Positions 50,188 to 58,740 of a DNA stretch of 64,000 bases are shown here, piece by piece. The notes beneath the pieces are model-generated. The model was given only the letters and a program-made list of their open reading frames with translations, did no database searches and had not been told where the DNA came from. The translations under genes and the position numbers were made by a program. Origin of the DNA: VAZQ01 sp036557705 (GTDB taxonomy: Bacteria; Pseudomonadota; Alphaproteobacteria; Rhizobiales; Xanthobacteraceae); NCBI GenBank assembly GCA_036557705.1, contig DATBHB010000155.1, positions 1 to 64,000 on the forward strand, given 5' to 3'. The first letter of the stretch is position 1. The number at the start of each line of letters is the position of its first letter.

Positions 50188-52038
50188 CTAGCTTTCGGCC
50201 TTTTTGCGCTTCACGAACAGCGCCTTGATGTTGTCGAGAAGCTCGATCTTGGCGCCATGGCGGCGCATGATGACGCTCTGCTGGAGGACTGACAGCGTGT
50301 TGTTCCAGGCCCAGTAGATCACCAGTCCGGCCGAAAAGCGCGCCAGCATGAAGGTGAAGATCACCGGCATCCAGTTGAACATCATCTGCTGGGTCGGGTC
50401 AGGTGGCGGCGGATTGAGCTTCATCTGAGCCCACATGGTCACTCCCATGATCAGCGGCCAGGCTCCGAGGTGAAGGAACGGCCCTATCACCGGCACCACT
50501 GCGGCATCCCAGGGGATGAGACCGAATAGAGTGAATACGTTGGTCGGGTCGGGCGCCGAAAGGTCGTGGATCCATCCGAAGAACGGCGCATGCCGCATTT
50601 CGATGGTGACGAACAGCACCTTGTAGAGGGCGAAGAATACCGGCACCTGGATCAGCATCGGCAGGCAGCCGGCGACCGGATTGATCTTCTCCTTGCGGTA
50701 AAGCTCCATCATCGCCTGCTGCTGCTTTACCTTGTCGTCGGCGTAGCGCTCGCGGATCGCCATCATCTCCGGCTGCACCGCTTTCATCTTCGCCATCGAG
50801 GCGTACGACTTGTTGGCGAGCGGGAAAAAGATGAGCTTGATCAGCATCGTGACGATGAGAATCGAGATGCCGAAATTGCCGACCCCGCGGAAGCTGCCGT
50901 AGCCGTGATAGATGAAGTCTATGGTTTTGAAGAGCGGCTTGGTGATGAAATAGAAATAGCCCCAGTCGATGAGCCGGTCGAAGCGGTCGAGGTGCAGCTG
51001 CTCGTTGTAACCATCGATGATCGAGACCTCCTTGGCGCCGGCGAACAGCCGGGTCTCGTTGCCGGCGGTGGCGCCGGGCGCGATGGTGATGGGTTCGAGC
51101 GAGTAGGAGGTCTGGTAGCGCTTTACGCCGTTCTGAGTTTCAGTGAACTCCGCATTGATGGGGGCCTTGGGATCCGGCAGCAGGGTCGCCGCCCAATACT
51201 TGTCGGTGATCCCCAGCCAGCCGTGGGTCGCCGGGAACGAGAAGGTCTTCTTGTCATCGAGGGAGGAGTATTTTTCCTCCTGCAGCTTGCCTTCCAGCAC
51301 GCCGATGAGACCCTCGAAGCTCACATAGTAGCCTTCGATCTTGGGCGTGCCGTGGCGCGAGATCAGCGCAAAAGGATAGAGCGTAACCGCGGTCGCACCC
51401 TTGTTCGATATTTCGTCCCTGACGGTGAAAAGGTATTTGTCGTCGACCGCGATCGTGCGGCGGAACTCCAGGCCTTCACCGTTGTCCCACACCAGCGTGA
51501 CCGGGCGATCGACGCGAAGCGGGCCCGTGCCTTCTTGCGTCCACGTCGTGTTCTCGTCGGGCATCTTCAGAGTGACGCCCTGCGGCGGCAGCCAACCGAA
51601 TTCCGCATAGAACGGACTCGGGCCGCCGGACGGTGAAAGCAGCACGATCGGCGGCGAGGATTGATCGACAGTCTCGTGAAATTGCTTGAGCGAAAGGTCA
51701 TCGATGCGCCCGCCGCGAAGCGCGATCGAGCCGGCCAGGGTGGGGGTTTCGATCGAGACCCGGGGCGACTGCGCCAAAGACTGCTCGCGCGTCATGGTAG
51801 GCGCGCTCGGCGTCGCCGCATTGGGCGCGCTGGGCGCAGTGGGGGCATTCGAGGCGCTTGGAGCGGGCGTGGTCGGCGCCTGCGGCGCGGGCGTAGGGGT
51901 CGTGACCGGAGGCGGCGAAGTTGGCGTGGCTTCCTTCTGCCGCTGCTGCATTTGCGGCAGGCCGAATATCAACTGCCATCCGATGAGGATGATCGCCGAC
52001 AAGACGATGAAAAGGATCGTATTCTTGTGTTCGTTCAT
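50188..52038 (-). CDS. yidC: membrane protein insertase YidC
   Basis: Encodes 616 residues. N-terminal membrane segment (about 8-27), a Pro/Ala/Thr-rich linker (35-85), the periplasmic P1 domain, then the conserved five-segment insertase core with GNFGISILIVTMLIKLIFFPLANKSY, MMELYRKEKINPVAGCLPMLIQVPVFFALYKVL and the C-terminal basic tail. It inserts proteins into the inner membrane with or without SecYEG. It overlaps rnpA by 4 bases. Confidence 0.97.
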   Translation of the reverse strand: MNEHKNTILFIVLSAIILIGWQLIFGLPQMQQRQKEATPTSPPPVTTPTPAPQAPTTPAPSASNAPTAPSAPNAATPSAPTMTREQSLAQSPRVSIETPTLAGSIALRGGRIDDLSLKQFHETVDQSSPPIVLLSPSGGPSPFYAEFGWLPPQGVTLKMPDENTTWTQEGTGPLRVDRPVTLVWDNGEGLEFRRTIAVDDKYLFTVRDEISNKGATAVTLYPFALISRHGTPKIEGYYVSFEGLIGVLEGKLQEEKYSSLDDKKTFSFPATHGWLGITDKYWAATLLPDPKAPINAEFTETQNGVKRYQTSYSLEPITIAPGATAGNETRLFAGAKEVSIIDGYNEQLHLDRFDRLIDWGYFYFITKPLFKTIDFIYHGYGSFRGVGNFGISILIVTMLIKLIFFPLANKSYASMAKMKAVQPEMMAIRERYADDKVKQQQAMMELYRKEKINPVAGCLPMLIQVPVFFALYKVLFVTIEMRHAPFFGWIHDLSAPDPTNVFTLFGLIPWDAAVVPVIGPFLHLGAWPLIMGVTMWAQMKLNPPPPDPTQQMMFNWMPVIFTFMLARFSAGLVIYWAWNNTLSVLQQSVIMRRHGAKIELLDNIKALFVKRKKAES

Positions 52039-52364
52039 CCAAAAGCTCGCAGCCGGCGCAACGCCCCTTTGAGGTCCTCATTTAATTGCTCGAACGGCAG
52101 CGACAATGCAGCGCGCCGTCCGATCAGCACATAATCATGGCCGGCGTCGAGTTCCGTTGTGGACGACTTCCTGGCAATTTCCCGCAATCTTCGCCGCACC
52201 CGGTTGCGCTCGACGGCGGTGCCGACCTTGCCGGAAACGGTGAACCCGACACGGACCGACCCGCTGTCGCCGCGATTCCGCGACTGGAGGATGAAGCCCG
52301 GGGTCGGTGCGCTTTTGCCCCGCGCGGCGGCAAGGAAATCGGCGCGCTTGCGCAACCGCTCCAT
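52035..52364 (-). CDS. rnpA: ribonuclease P protein component
   Basis: Encodes 109 residues. MERLRKRADFLAAARG, RVGFTVSGKVGTAVERNRVRRRLRE (the RNR RNA-binding motif) and LDAGHDYVLIGR are typical. It binds the RNase P RNA for tRNA 5' maturation. It lies 20 bases after rpmH and overlaps yidC by ATGA. Confidence 0.96.
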   Translation of the reverse strand: MERLRKRADFLAAARGKSAPTPGFILQSRNRGDSGSVRVGFTVSGKVGTAVERNRVRRRLREIARKSSTTELDAGHDYVLIGRRAALSLPFEQLNEDLKGALRRLRAFG

Positions 52365-52384
52365 CGGTGCGCGCAGACCGCGAA

Positions 52385-52519
52385 TCAGGCGCTCAGCCGC
52401 TTACGTCCGCGTGCCCGCCGCGACGCGAGGACCTTGCGGCCGCCCTTTGTCGCCATGCGGGCGCGGAATCCATGACGACGCTTGCGTACCAGCTTGCTCG
52501 GTTGATAGGTCCGTTTCAC
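52385..52519 (-). CDS. rpmH: 50S ribosomal protein L34
   Basis: Encodes 44 residues from a GTG at 52519: MKRTYQPSKLVRKRRHG ... TKGGRKVLASRRARGRKRLSA, a textbook L34 with full length. GAGAAACCC lies upstream. It is first in the rpmH-rnpA-yidC-engB-argB order. The GTG start may lower its translation slightly. Confidence 0.97.
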   Translation of the reverse strand: MKRTYQPSKLVRKRRHGFRARMATKGGRKVLASRRARGRKRLSA

Positions 52520-52612
52520 GGGTTTCTCCGATGGTGCTCGAGGTCGCCGAGGCTTTGCTTGCGGGCCGGACCGCCGGAAACCATCGGCTCAATCCTCACC
52601 GCAACGCCGCGA

Positions 52613-52641
52613 AAGGCCAGCGATGCGTCATCGCTGGCCTT
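52613..52641. terminator. 13-bp perfect hairpin upstream of rpmH
   Basis: AAGGCCAGCGATG (52613-52625) pairs with CATCGCTGGCCTT (52629-52641) around CGT. On the minus strand it is followed by TTTCGCGG, about 95 bases upstream of rpmH, so it could stop antisense read-through or act on the rpmH leader. It strongly resembles the nadA hairpin in its AAGGCC...GGCCTT ends. Confidence 0.5.
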
Positions 52642-52694
52642 GAAAAATCCCGCGGCTTATAGGGATGGCGTCCTTTCTCGTCAATCTTGGTGCC

Positions 52695-54119
52695 ATGGCG
52701 GAACTCCTCACCCCCGACCTGTGTGTCATTGGCGCCGGCTCGGGCGGCCTCGAAGCAGCAGCCGCGGGGGCGGCGCTCGGCATTGCGGTCGTGCTTGTCG
52801 AAAAAGGCACAATGGGGGGCAGCTGGTTCAACAGCGGCACCGTGCCGGCGACTGCCATGATGACTGCCGTCGAGCATGCGCGGTCAATGGCGCGGGCACG
52901 TCCTTTCGGGGTTCTGGCCGCGAAGATCGCCGTCGATTTCGAGAAGGTTCATGCCCACATTGAGAGCGTCAAAGATTCTGTTGCGCCCAACGCGTGGAAG
53001 GAACGGTTCATCGGGCTCGGTGTACGGGTCGTAGAAGGCGCAGCACGGTTCAAAGGGCGTGGGACGGTCGCGGTCGGCGAGGCCATCGACATCAAGGCGC
53101 GGCGTTTTGTCATCGCAACTGGGTCGCTGCCCGCATCCCCTCACATCGACGGGCTTGAGGCAATTCCTCATCTCAACGAAGACACGATCTTCGATCTCGA
53201 TCGCTGTCCGCGGCACCTGATCGTCATCGGGGCGGGGCCGATCGGACTCGAACTGGCGCAGGCCTTCCACGATTTCGGCGCGAAGGTCACCGTGCTCGAC
53301 GCCATGCGGCCGCTCGCGTCGGAGGATTCTGAATGCGCGAGAATCGTTCTCGATCAATTGGCACGCGATGGGATCGAGGTACTCGCCGGCGTAACCGTGA
53401 CCCGGGTCGAGCCGTCGGTCTCGGGAATTCGCGTCCTGTTCTCGGATCGCGATCAGGAAAGGAAAATCGAAGCCACCGATCTCCTGGTGGCGGCTGCGCG
53501 GCGTCCCAACCTGGACGGCCTTGACCTCGATCGGGCGCGGATCAGGCATTCCAAGCTGGGGATCACGGTGGACCCCAGCCTGCGCACCACGAACCGCCGC
53601 GTCTATGCGATCGGCGATGTGATCGGCGGGCCGCGTTCCACGCACGCCGCCCGCTATCAGGCTTCGCTCGCCGTGCGCCACGCGCTGTTGCGCCAGCCCG
53701 TACGGAACAATCCGCTGGTCGTTCCGCGCGTCATCCGCACCAATCCCGAACTCGCGCATGTCGGCCTGACCGACGCCGAAGCGCGACGCAACGGCCGGAT
53801 TTGCGTGCTGCGCTGGCCCTTTCGCGAGAACGATCGCGCCCAGGCGGAGCGGGATCTGTGCGGCCATATTAAAGTGATGACCGACCGCCGCGGGGCGGTC
53901 CTTGGCGCCACTATCGTGGGTCCCCGCGCCGGTGAGCTGATCGCAATCTGGTCGCTGGCGGTGCGCGAGCGCCTGGACGTTGCAGCGCTTGCCGGTATGA
54001 TAATGCCGTCATCCGCTTTGGCGGAGATTGGAAAGCGCGCCGCTACGACCTATCTGTCGGCGCGTGAAATGAACCCATGGATGCGGCGTATTGCAGCCTT
54101 GCTGCGGCGTTTTCGTTGA
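52695..54119 (+). CDS. disulfide-reductase-family flavoprotein lacking redox cysteines
   Basis: Encodes 474 residues (ATG 52695; ATG 52665 also possible). The fold is that of dihydrolipoamide dehydrogenase or mercuric reductase: FAD loop DLCVIGAGSGGLEAAAA, NAD loop HLIVIGAGPIGLELAQAF, FAD2 RVYAIGDV, and a C-terminal dimer domain (LAHVGLTDAEA). The active-site segment, normally GGTCLNxGCxPSK, reads GGSWFNSGTVPAT (41-53), so both cysteines are gone (W44, T49). The C-terminal catalytic His-Pro is also changed (IMPSSALAEIG). It should bind FAD and NAD(P)H but cannot do disulfide chemistry. It is followed by a sensor kinase. Confidence 0.85.
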   Translation: MAELLTPDLCVIGAGSGGLEAAAAGAALGIAVVLVEKGTMGGSWFNSGTVPATAMMTAVEHARSMARARPFGVLAAKIAVDFEKVHAHIESVKDSVAPNAWKERFIGLGVRVVEGAARFKGRGTVAVGEAIDIKARRFVIATGSLPASPHIDGLEAIPHLNEDTIFDLDRCPRHLIVIGAGPIGLELAQAFHDFGAKVTVLDAMRPLASEDSECARIVLDQLARDGIEVLAGVTVTRVEPSVSGIRVLFSDRDQERKIEATDLLVAAARRPNLDGLDLDRARIRHSKLGITVDPSLRTTNRRVYAIGDVIGGPRSTHAARYQASLAVRHALLRQPVRNNPLVVPRVIRTNPELAHVGLTDAEARRNGRICVLRWPFRENDRAQAERDLCGHIKVMTDRRGAVLGATIVGPRAGELIAIWSLAVRERLDVAALAGMIMPSSALAEIGKRAATTYLSAREMNPWMRRIAALLRRFR

Positions 54120-54213
54120 GGCGGTATCTTAGAGCAGATCCCGGTCGTTTGAACCGGGCCGGCAACTCATAGGATATGAAATAGGATGCTATGACCGGGC
54201 CGCAAACTCCCAC

Positions 54214-54234
54214 CCTCCCCTGGAGGGGGAGGGT
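54214..54234. repeat. GC-rich palindrome
   Basis: CCCTCCCCTGGAGGGGGAGGG, an imperfect inverted repeat in the 193-base gap between the flavoprotein and kinase genes. It is part of a repeat-like stretch (54120-54290) with CGGGGTAGGGCGAAA at its end, similar in tone to 14570-14640. No gene seen in the gap. Confidence 0.5.
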
Positions 54235-54312
54235 CGCGAGCCGCCAAGCGCTCCGCGCGAGGCGGCGAGCGGGGTAGGGCGAAACTCACGCGCAGCGCTT
54301 GCGGGATTAAAT

Positions 54313-55779
54313 ATGGTAGAGCCGCTGGCAGGAAAGGAACGCGCCCGCCTTGCGCGCCTGGGGCTTTCGGGCAAGCTTCTCGTCCTCACGATTCTGTTCG
54401 TGATGATCGCCGAAGTGCTGATCTACGTGCCTTCGGTCGCCAATTTCCGGCTCGCTTGGCTCAACGATCGCCTGTCTGCCGCCTATACGGCCGCTCTTGT
54501 TTTCCAGGCAGTGCCGGGGGGAACCGGCATTCCCGACGGCGTGGCCATGCAGATTCTCGGCAGCATTGGCGCGCGCGCTGTTGCTACCAAGACCGGCCAG
54601 CAGCACCGCCTGTACACCGAATCCGACATGCCGCCATCGATCGATCAGGAGGTCGATATGCGCGACATGTCCTGGCACACGGCGATCATGGGGGCGTTCG
54701 AAGCGCTGTTGTCGAGCGACGATGACGTCATGCGCGTCGTCGGCCCGGCCCCGATGGGCGGCGAATACGTCGAAATCGTCATGGACGAGGCGCCGCTGCG
54801 GCGCGCCATGCTCGATTATTCGGCGAACGTCCTCCTCGTCTCGCTGCTGATTTCCGGAATAACCGCAACGCTGGTTTACTTCAGCCTGCATTATCTGTTC
54901 GTGCGGCCGCTGCGGCGGATCACCGCCAATCTCACCGCATTCCGCACCCGGCCTGAGGATCCCGCCAGCATCATCACGCCGTCGCGCCGCGGCGACGAGG
55001 TTGGCACTGCCGAGCGCGAGCTCGCCGCCATGCAGCAGGACCTTGCCGGGATGCTCCAGCAGAAGAGCCGGCTCGCCGCGCTCGGCCTTGCCGTTTCCAA
55101 GATCAACCACGATTTGCGCAATCTGCTCACGACCGCGCAGCTCTTCTCGGACCGTCTGGCGAGTCTGCCGGATCCACGCGTGCAGCGGTTCGCGCCCAAG
55201 CTCATGCGGGCGCTTGAGCGGGCGATCGCCTTCTGCGAGTCGACGCTGTCCTATGGGCGGGCGCAGGAAGCCCAGCCGGATCGGCGGATGCTTGCGATTG
55301 AGCCGTTGATCGACGAAGTGCGCGAGATGCTCGGGCTCGATTCCGCTTCGCCGATTCGCTGGATCGGCGCGGTCGAGCGCGGCCTCATGGTCGATGCCGA
55401 TGCCGATCATCTGTTTCGCGTTCTTTCGAACCTCGGGCGCAACGCCGTGCAGGCGCTTGAGAGCCGCGCGCCCAATGACCCCGCGCGCGACCAGATCCGC
55501 GTCACGGGCCGGCGCGAAGGCGCCGTGGCGGTGATCGAGGTTTCCGACACTGGGCCCGGCGTTCCCGAACAGGCGCGCGCGCATCTCTTTGAGGCGTTTC
55601 AGGGCTCGACCCGCACCGGCGGCTCCGGCCTCGGACTTGCCGTTGCGGCGGAACTCGTTCGCGCTCATGGCGGCGAGATCGCGGTTATCGAGGGCACGAT
55701 CGGAGCGACCTTCCGGCTCACCATCCCGGACCGCGCCATCGAACTCAAGGCGCGCCGCGGCCAGCGCGCCCGCGCGTGA
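54313..55779 (+). CDS. membrane sensor histidine kinase
   Basis: Encodes 488 residues: membrane segment about 20-45, a periplasmic sensor region (46-170), second membrane segment about 170-198 and a HAMP domain to about 250. The phosphoacceptor helix has SKINHDLRNLLTTAQLFSDRL (His in HDLRN), and the ATPase has N box LSNLGRNAVQALE, G1 VSDTGPGVP and G2 GGSGLGLAVAAELV. Catalytically complete. No response regulator is adjacent. It follows the cysteine-less flavoprotein in the same direction, so the two may form a redox or nucleotide sensing pair; that is inference. Confidence 0.9.
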   Translation: MVEPLAGKERARLARLGLSGKLLVLTILFVMIAEVLIYVPSVANFRLAWLNDRLSAAYTAALVFQAVPGGTGIPDGVAMQILGSIGARAVATKTGQQHRLYTESDMPPSIDQEVDMRDMSWHTAIMGAFEALLSSDDDVMRVVGPAPMGGEYVEIVMDEAPLRRAMLDYSANVLLVSLLISGITATLVYFSLHYLFVRPLRRITANLTAFRTRPEDPASIITPSRRGDEVGTAERELAAMQQDLAGMLQQKSRLAALGLAVSKINHDLRNLLTTAQLFSDRLASLPDPRVQRFAPKLMRALERAIAFCESTLSYGRAQEAQPDRRMLAIEPLIDEVREMLGLDSASPIRWIGAVERGLMVDADADHLFRVLSNLGRNAVQALESRAPNDPARDQIRVTGRREGAVAVIEVSDTGPGVPEQARAHLFEAFQGSTRTGGSGLGLAVAAELVRAHGGEIAVIEGTIGATFRLTIPDRAIELKARRGQRARA

Positions 55780-55982
55780 GCGGGGCGGGGGCATCGCGCG
55801 TCAAAAGACGCGATGCCCGCGGCATCCATCGCGGTTAATTCGCGAGCCGTATGCGTGTCCAGTGACAACGGTTGCTCGCCCCGGGCTTCGGCGGCCGATC
55901 CCTTGCCATCCCGAACCCAACCCTATAGCTATGCCGCGTTTCCGGCCTTATTGACCGGCTGTTTCCCGCGCCATTTGCGCCA

Positions 55983-56059
55983 GCGCCCGTAGCTCAGCTG
56001 GATAGAGCACCAGACTACGAATCTGGGGGTCGGGAGTTCGAATCTCTCCGGGCGCGCCA
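55983..56059 (+). tRNA. tRNA-Arg (anticodon ACG)
   Basis: A 77-base cloverleaf with encoded CCA. Acceptor GCGCCCG/CGGGCGC, D-arm GCTCAGCTGGATAGAGC, anticodon stem-loop CCAGA-CTACGAA-TCTGG giving ACG, T-arm GGGAGTTCGAATCTCTC. A34 should be deaminated to inosine by TadA to read CGU/CGC/CGA. No integrase or repeated tRNA end is visible downstream. Confidence 0.97.
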
Positions 56060-56180
56060 GTTCCAGTTCACCACGCCGTAAGTCTCCGGTCCTGGTCACA
56101 GATTGGTCAATTTGTGCTGCGTCGGGCTTTGGCGCGCCACCACCCAATGAGGATTCTGAGCGGATCTTGCGCCCTGAGGC

Positions 56181-56819
56181 TCATTGGCGCCTAAACCATG
56201 TACCGCTGACGAACCAAGAACCAAGAGCGGTTGGAGTGCGCTGAACCTTCCATTCGGGCGGCCACCAGTCTCCGCGCAGGTGCTCGTAGTCGTCGTCGGT
56301 AATCCAGGTCAGCGGACCACCCGGTGTGTCCTCCGGATCAAGACTATGCTTCAAACCTTCTCGGCGGCGCAGCGCCCATTCCAGCATTGCCAGTGTATCG
56401 ACCTCGCGGTCGCGAACTACCCTGCCTTGCCGGCAAGTGATGACGCGCTCTCGGGTGAACCACGAGGACCAACCGTGGAAGCCCCGCACGAGCCTCGGTC
56501 CTATCGGGACGCGAAGGTGACCGCTGAACCATTCGGCGCATACTGGAAATCCGTTCGCCGGCACGAGTCGCAGAAACCAAGTGCGCATGACATCCGAGAG
56601 CGGCAGCTCCTTGTAGCCATAGGTACTCAAGTCGACGAGCCACAGCTTACTATCCACAATATCCCAAGTGCCGACATACTGGCGATGACAAGCCGTTGTC
56701 ATGGCGTCGGGAGCTGCTATTTCGGTCCGGCGCGTAGCAAGGAGGCGATAGAGCGGCTGCGCATGTAACCAATGCGGCTTACCCTCGATAAGTATCCGCT
56801 CGGGTATCTGTGCGGTCAT
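56181..56819 (-). CDS. hypothetical protein, WFSGxLRxPxG-motif family
   Basis: Encodes 212 residues from ATG 56819, with GAGGAGA upstream. Cytoplasmic-looking, Trp-rich. Segments such as IPERILIEGKPHWL, YVGTWDIVDSKLWLVDL and CAEWFSGHLRVPIGP look like a widespread family of unknown function whose members share a TWEI...LWL and WFSGELRIPxG pattern; I recall this without a name and give no function. It lies just after the tRNA-Arg gene on the opposite strand. Confidence 0.7.
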   Translation of the reverse strand: MTAQIPERILIEGKPHWLHAQPLYRLLATRRTEIAAPDAMTTACHRQYVGTWDIVDSKLWLVDLSTYGYKELPLSDVMRTWFLRLVPANGFPVCAEWFSGHLRVPIGPRLVRGFHGWSSWFTRERVITCRQGRVVRDREVDTLAMLEWALRRREGLKHSLDPEDTPGGPLTWITDDDYEHLRGDWWPPEWKVQRTPTALGSWFVSGTWFRRQ

Positions 56820-56891
56820 GGGTCTCCTCACAGCAGAGAAGTGCCGAGGCGGCAACCGTGAAATCATAGCAGAAATGCACGCTAGCTGCAA

Positions 56892-57112
56892 ATCGATACT
56901 TCTATAAGATATTGATATTATGATAGAAATCGCTGTTTTTCAGCTGTCTGCTGCTCGCACCAGCACTTGGTGGCGTTGTTCTTGATAACGGGACGCTTCG
57001 AAGAGTTCGCGGCGCGGTTTCACCTCCCGCTGGGCTGCCCTTGCCGCGACCCGGATCGAAGGAAACGGGTACTGCCCGATTGCGGCCCAATTTCCTGATT
57101 CGCCGCCATCAA
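56892..57112 (-). other. intergenic stretch with a possible small coding frame
   Basis: A 221-base gap. A minus-strand frame ending at 56940 reads AAIGQYPFPSIRVAARAAQ ... ELFEASRYQEQRHQVLVRAADS, which has protein-like composition. It has no start with a ribosome site outside the neighbouring gene, so it may be a gene fragment. Bases 56885-56935 are AT-rich. Confidence 0.3.
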
Positions 57113-57610
57113 TTAGCGAAGCTCCTTTGCCTGCGAGATCGGCAAGGCCATGAAGCGGATGATCGTCCACGTTCCGTCTGGCTGGCGTCGGAAAATATCG
57201 AGACCGGATTCCTTGCTGATTTCCGTTTCGCCGTCGTGCCGCGCTGTCAACGTCCAGATCAGGCGGACGACAGCCAAATCGCCGGATACGATGATTTCCT
57301 GAATGTCGGGGCTGTAGCAGAGTTGCGGGCCGCCCGCGGTCAGCAGCTTCCTGAGGCGATCACAAACGACGTCCTTGCCGGCGTCCTGGGAGTCCGGGAC
57401 CGTTGAAATCAGATCGGGGGAGAACAGGTCGCACACGCGGCGGGTGTCGCGCGCATTGAAGGCACTGGCCCAGTCCTGCAGCCGCTTGGCAATCGCAGCC
57501 TTGTCTGCATCCGAATCTCCGCGCGCACCCGCTATCGGTCCGAGAGCCAAGCAGGCCAGGACCAAAGCGGCAGTGCCGCGGGCCAGCATTCGCGGAAGGC
57601 TCTCGCCCAC
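57113..57610 (-). CDS. exported SnoaL/SgcJ-like (NTF2-fold) protein
   Basis: Encodes 165 residues from GTG 57610, just after the upstream stop; ATG 57589 is an alternative. Signal peptide with ARGTAALVLACLALGPIAGARG. The mature domain has the NTF2-like pattern of DUF4440/SgcJ proteins: IAKRLQDWASAFNARDTRRVCDLFSPDLI, then IIVSGDLAVVRLIWTLTARHDG and GLDIFRRQPDGTWTIIRFM. Such pockets bind small hydrophobic ligands. Function unknown. Co-transcribed with the DUF2442 gene. Confidence 0.75.
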   Translation of the reverse strand: MGESLPRMLARGTAALVLACLALGPIAGARGDSDADKAAIAKRLQDWASAFNARDTRRVCDLFSPDLISTVPDSQDAGKDVVCDRLRKLLTAGGPQLCYSPDIQEIIVSGDLAVVRLIWTLTARHDGETEISKESGLDIFRRQPDGTWTIIRFMALPISQAKELR

Positions 57611-57611
57611 G

Positions 57612-58055
57612 TTATGCCACGCGCTTCCTCCACCGCATGGTCAGCCCCTCGCAGGCGAGCGCCACGACGCGGGGAATTGGCCTTGAGCCCGTGCGATAAT
57701 GCGCGGTCATACGGCGTGACAAGCCCAGCGCATCCGCCGCCGCATTGAGCGACAAGTCATGTTGTGTCATCCAGGCGGAGAAGTGTTCCGGCCCCCATTT
57801 TCCCGCCTGCTCGCGCGCCAACTCATAGAGCTGGTCGGCTCCCATGTCGATCTCGCTCGGCCAGTTGACGGCGTGACCCCACGGATCTGCCTTGGCCCTG
57901 CCGAACAGCGACGCGTTTCGCAGGGGCGCATAAAGTTTGAAGCGCCTGATAAGACGCGCAACGTCCACGGTCAGCTTTTCGCCGGTGCTCCAGGCGATTT
58001 CCAGCGTCGCCGGCGACTTGACCTTCACGGCGCGGATCAGCGGCGGTTTACTCAT
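57612..58055 (-). CDS. DUF2442 plus helix-turn-helix protein
   Basis: Encodes 147 residues from ATG 58055, with AGGAGG upstream. Residues 1-80 are a DUF2442 domain (IRAVKVKSPATLEIAWSTGEKLTVDVARLI; DMGADQLYELA), and residues 95-140 look like an XRE-type helix-turn-helix (FSAWMTQHDLSLNAAADALGLSRRMTAHYRTG). DUF2442 proteins often occur beside DUF4160 in toxin-antitoxin-like pairs, but here the downstream gene is an exported NTF2-like protein. Probably a small DNA-binding regulator. Confidence 0.75.
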   Translation of the reverse strand: MSKPPLIRAVKVKSPATLEIAWSTGEKLTVDVARLIRRFKLYAPLRNASLFGRAKADPWGHAVNWPSEIDMGADQLYELAREQAGKWGPEHFSAWMTQHDLSLNAAADALGLSRRMTAHYRTGSRPIPRVVALACEGLTMRWRKRVA

Positions 58056-58178
58056 CGCACAACCTCCTTCCATTTCGCACCGCAGCGGCTGCTTCAGCTT
58101 CATTCCTCTGGAGCTGTGGGCCGACGATTTCCCTTCGCGCTGTGTACGGCTATGCTGGACTTCCCCAGGGCAACACAG

Positions 58179-58520
58179 ATGGCGCGCAAGCGGAAAGCTG
58201 CCGACAGACCGATCGCGAGTACGCGACAGCTTGATAAGCTGATCGAGGAGGCCACTGTCGACGCTTACGGCGAGGAAGAACAGGCGACCGGCTTCTTCAC
58301 CATGATCGACGAGAATCTCGCCTTGCCGTTCCGGACGCGGGTGCTAGGCATCGAAGTGTCAGTCGTTGGGGTTGAGATGGATAATGACGGCCGCATCAAA
58401 GCGGTATGCGAGAACGCCGGCAAGCAACAGCGGATCGACATCATCGATCTGCCGCTTCCCTCGCCCTCATCCTCCGGCGCCGAATGGATTGCCGCCTACC
58501 GCCGGTGGCGCGGCGTCTGA
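58179..58520 (+). CDS. small conserved hypothetical protein
   Basis: Encodes 113 residues from ATG 58179 (AGGG upstream; ATG 58152 also in frame). Basic start MARKRKAADR, then ATGFFTMIDENLALPFRTRVLGIEVSVVGVEMDNDGRIKAVC and DIIDLPLPSPSSSGAEWIAAYRRW. The FTMIDENLALPF...VLG pattern is familiar from a family sometimes labelled calcium-binding in databases; I see no EF-hand, so no function is offered. It diverges from the DUF2442 gene. Confidence 0.65.
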   Translation: MARKRKAADRPIASTRQLDKLIEEATVDAYGEEEQATGFFTMIDENLALPFRTRVLGIEVSVVGVEMDNDGRIKAVCENAGKQQRIDIIDLPLPSPSSSGAEWIAAYRRWRGV

Positions 58521-58580
58521 CGCGGGTAAGGTGCCACGCGGCTTGCCCGCTCAAGGTATGCGCGCGCGCCTTCACTGCCC

Positions 58581-58727
58581 TCATTTTCTGATCTTCGGGC
58601 TCTCCTTCTCGGCGAAATAGTTATCGCAGAAAGGGCAGTGAAATTTCATCTCCGATCCGAGCATGTGCGGATTGACGACGAAGACCTTTTCGCATTTCGG
58701 GCAGGTTACTTCGACTACCTGAGCCAT
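58581..58727 (-). CDS. 48-aa zinc-ribbon protein downstream of ubiD
   Basis: Encodes 48 residues from ATG 58727, with GGGAGGTGG upstream. Two CxxC knuckles, TCPKCEKVFVV and HCPFCDNYF, form a zinc ribbon. It starts 14 bases after the UbiD-family gene and has a very strong ribosome site, so it is likely made with the enzyme. Several UbiD-type hydroxyarylate decarboxylases have a small Cys-rich third subunit (BsdD/VdcD); this could be an analogue, though it is shorter. Confidence 0.75.
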   Translation of the reverse strand: MAQVVEVTCPKCEKVFVVNPHMLGSEMKFHCPFCDNYFAEKESPKIRK

Positions 58728-58740
58728 CGTCCCACCTCCC

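Noticed and set aside
55983..56120. tRNA-Arg as an attachment site of an integrative element
   Set aside because: No integrase gene, and no second copy of the tRNA 3' end found downstream in the window.
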